Below are positions 5,634 to 6,807 of a DNA stretch of 6,807 bases, piece after piece. The DNA is taken from the NCBI GenBank assembly GCA_937880835.1, contig CALGRN010000136.1:1-6807 (forward strand). Reading direction: 5' to 3'. How positions within the stretch are numbered: position 1 is the stretch's first letter; every line of letters starts with the position of its first letter. The notes beneath the pieces are model-generated. The model saw nothing but the letters and a program-made list of their open reading frames with translations, made no database searches and was not told the origin of the DNA. Origin of the DNA: an uncultured Prevotella sp. GTDB taxonomy: Bacteria; Bacteroidota; Bacteroidia; Bacteroidales; Bacteroidaceae. Position numbers and translations under genes: made by a program.

Positions 5634-6797
5634 TTATACAAACATCATATCGCTCATTATAGAGTCGCTTATGTATAATCCTTTTTCAGTAAGTCTCATG
5701 TTCTTGCCTGCTATCTCGACAGTGCCTTGCTTTATGTATTTGTCGGCATTTGCAATCAGATGATTGAGATATTTTTCATCAAGAGCACTCATGTCGATAC
5801 CCTCTTTCGTGCGCATTGCAGTCGTTATCATGTCGTTATATCTCGTATCTTCATCCAAGATTTCCATTTCCATCGGTATTTCGCCGCGCTCTATGCTTGC
5901 AATATACTTCCTTATATCTGCAATATTCCATTGTCTCGACTTTATATCGTAAGAGTGGGCGGATGCTCCTATGCCAATATAAGGTATTTGTCGCCAATAG
6001 TTACTGTTATGAATTGAACGAAATCCACGTTTTGCAAAGTTGCTTATCTCATAGTGTTCGTATCCTGCCGAAGCCATTTTGTCCGCAAGCATGCTATACA
6101 TGGCAAGGCTTGTTTCCTCGTCTATTTCTCTTATTTCATTGTTTTTGAGCATAGAGAACAGCGGCGTACCTTCTTCGTACATAAGACTGTATGCCGAAAT
6201 ATGCTCTACATCAAGCGAAATCGCTTTATCTATGTCTCGTTTCCATTCATCCGATGTTTCGTATGGAAAGCCGAACATCAAGTCAATGCTTATATTCTTT
6301 ATTCCAAAATCACGCAGAATTTTAATCGCACTGCTTATGTCCTGCGCGTTATGACGCCTTCTAAGGAAGCGCAATCTCTCGTCAGAAAAGGTCTGAACAC
6401 CCATGCTTATGCGGTTTACAGGCGTGGATTTAATGCTTTCGGCAAATGAAAAAGTAACATCATCGGGGTTTACTTCCATCGTGATTTCGTTGACCGTATC
6501 ACTTAAAGAGAATTTCTCTTTTCCGCTTACTTCATGTTTTCTGCCGAAATACACCTTATTTATATGGCTGAAAATCTTTTCCAATTCTTCACGTTTCAGC
6601 TGCGAAGGTGTCCCGCCACCTATATATATAGTGGATATTTCGGAGCTTTGCATGTTCAAATAATCTTGTCTAAGCTCCATTTCTCGGCACAATGTATCTA
6701 CATACATGCTTCTGTAAGAAGACAAGGTACTGCTGTAAAATCCGCAATATATGCACCTTGAAGCACAGAAAGGAATGTGTATATATAGTCCGCACAT
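5634..6797 (-). CDS. hemW: HemW, radical SAM heme chaperone (HemN-like protein)
   Basis: Radical SAM protein of the HemW type, which binds heme and a 4Fe-4S cluster and is thought to deliver heme to respiratory enzymes; it is often misnamed coproporphyrinogen III oxidase (family knowledge). The start MCGLYIHIPFC matches the usual HemW N-terminus. The cluster motif C11-x3-C15-x2-C18 is followed by GF, without the fourth Cys that true HemN carries. Other motifs: GGGTPS at 60-65, EVNPDD at 108-113, SMGVQTF at 131-137, and HNSNYW at 263-268, the HNxxYW signature that separates HemW from HemN. A winged-helix-like C-terminal part follows (about 315-387). Length (387) is normal for the family; residues about 84-103 look like a small lineage insertion before the EVNPD strand. 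Only 10 bases upstream of the ATG are in the window, so its promoter is not visible. The small membrane gene follows 58 bases downstream. Confidence 0.95.
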   Translation of the reverse strand: MCGLYIHIPFCASRCIYCGFYSSTLSSYRSMYVDTLCREMELRQDYLNMQSSEISTIYIGGGTPSQLKREELEKIFSHINKVYFGRKHEVSGKEKFSLSDTVNEITMEVNPDDVTFSFAESIKSTPVNRISMGVQTFSDERLRFLRRRHNAQDISSAIKILRDFGIKNISIDLMFGFPYETSDEWKRDIDKAISLDVEHISAYSLMYEEGTPLFSMLKNNEIREIDEETSLAMYSMLADKMASAGYEHYEISNFAKRGFRSIHNSNYWRQIPYIGIGASAHSYDIKSRQWNIADIRKYIASIERGEIPMEMEILDEDTRYNDMITTAMRTKEGIDMSALDEKYLNHLIANADKYIKQGTVEIAGKNMRLTEKGLYISDSIMSDMMFV

Positions 6798-6807
6798 GTT
6801 ATTTGCC

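Noticed and set aside
5727..6761. Several plus-strand frames of 60-130 codons over hemW, and minus-strand frames over the GH25 and transporter genes
   Set aside because: They lie antisense to strongly supported genes and their products show no domain or motif; they are shadows of the real coding strand.
5634..6797. HemN, oxygen-independent coproporphyrinogen III oxidase
   Set aside because: The fourth cysteine after CxxxCxxC is absent (GF follows) and the HNxxYW signature is present, both of which indicate HemW.

Overview
The window looks like chromosomal DNA of a member of the Bacteroidota, most likely a Prevotella-like species. The order-level call rests on three things: the genes are moderately AT-rich with much more AT-rich spacers, A-rich sequence stands in place of strong Shine-Dalgarno sites ahead of the starts, and a TAnnTTTG (-7 type) promoter element sits just upstream of the phosphate transporter gene. 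The genus is an inference from the style of the proteins and the palindrome-rich spacers.

Layout: (1) positions 1-995, + strand, the 3' part of a gene for a MORN-repeat / glycoside hydrolase family 25 (lysozyme-type) protein that is open at the left window edge. (2) 996-1649, a 654-base spacer with a terminator-like hairpin, an 89-base palindromic element and a promoter region. (3) 1650-3896, + strand, a complete 748-residue PiT/Pho4-family phosphate transporter with a long helical C-terminal domain resembling PhoU. (4) 3897-5236, a 1.34-kb spacer with no convincing gene but rich in palindromes: a large bidirectional terminator-like structure, a second 89-base element, a GTGAGTTC palindrome with two half-copies, a 12-bp hairpin, and three copies of a CGGACA...-type small palindrome in alternating orientation. 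(5) 5237-5575, - strand, a 112-residue two-helix membrane protein of unknown function. (6) 5634-6797, - strand, hemW, a radical SAM protein of the heme-chaperone type, probably cotranscribed with the small membrane gene.

The genes do not form one pathway: a peptidoglycan hydrolase, a phosphate transporter, and a HemW plus small membrane protein pair. The right-hand pair converges on the transporter across the long palindrome-rich spacer. I see no defence system, CRISPR array, insertion sequence with transposase, tRNA or rRNA. The most unusual signal is in the spacers. Two elements 2.9 kb apart are both exactly 89 bases, have perfect inverted arms of 23 and 21 bp, are built internally on an exact 22-base period, and differ in the shared arms by one base pair changed on both sides (C-G to T-A), so pairing rather than sequence appears to be kept.
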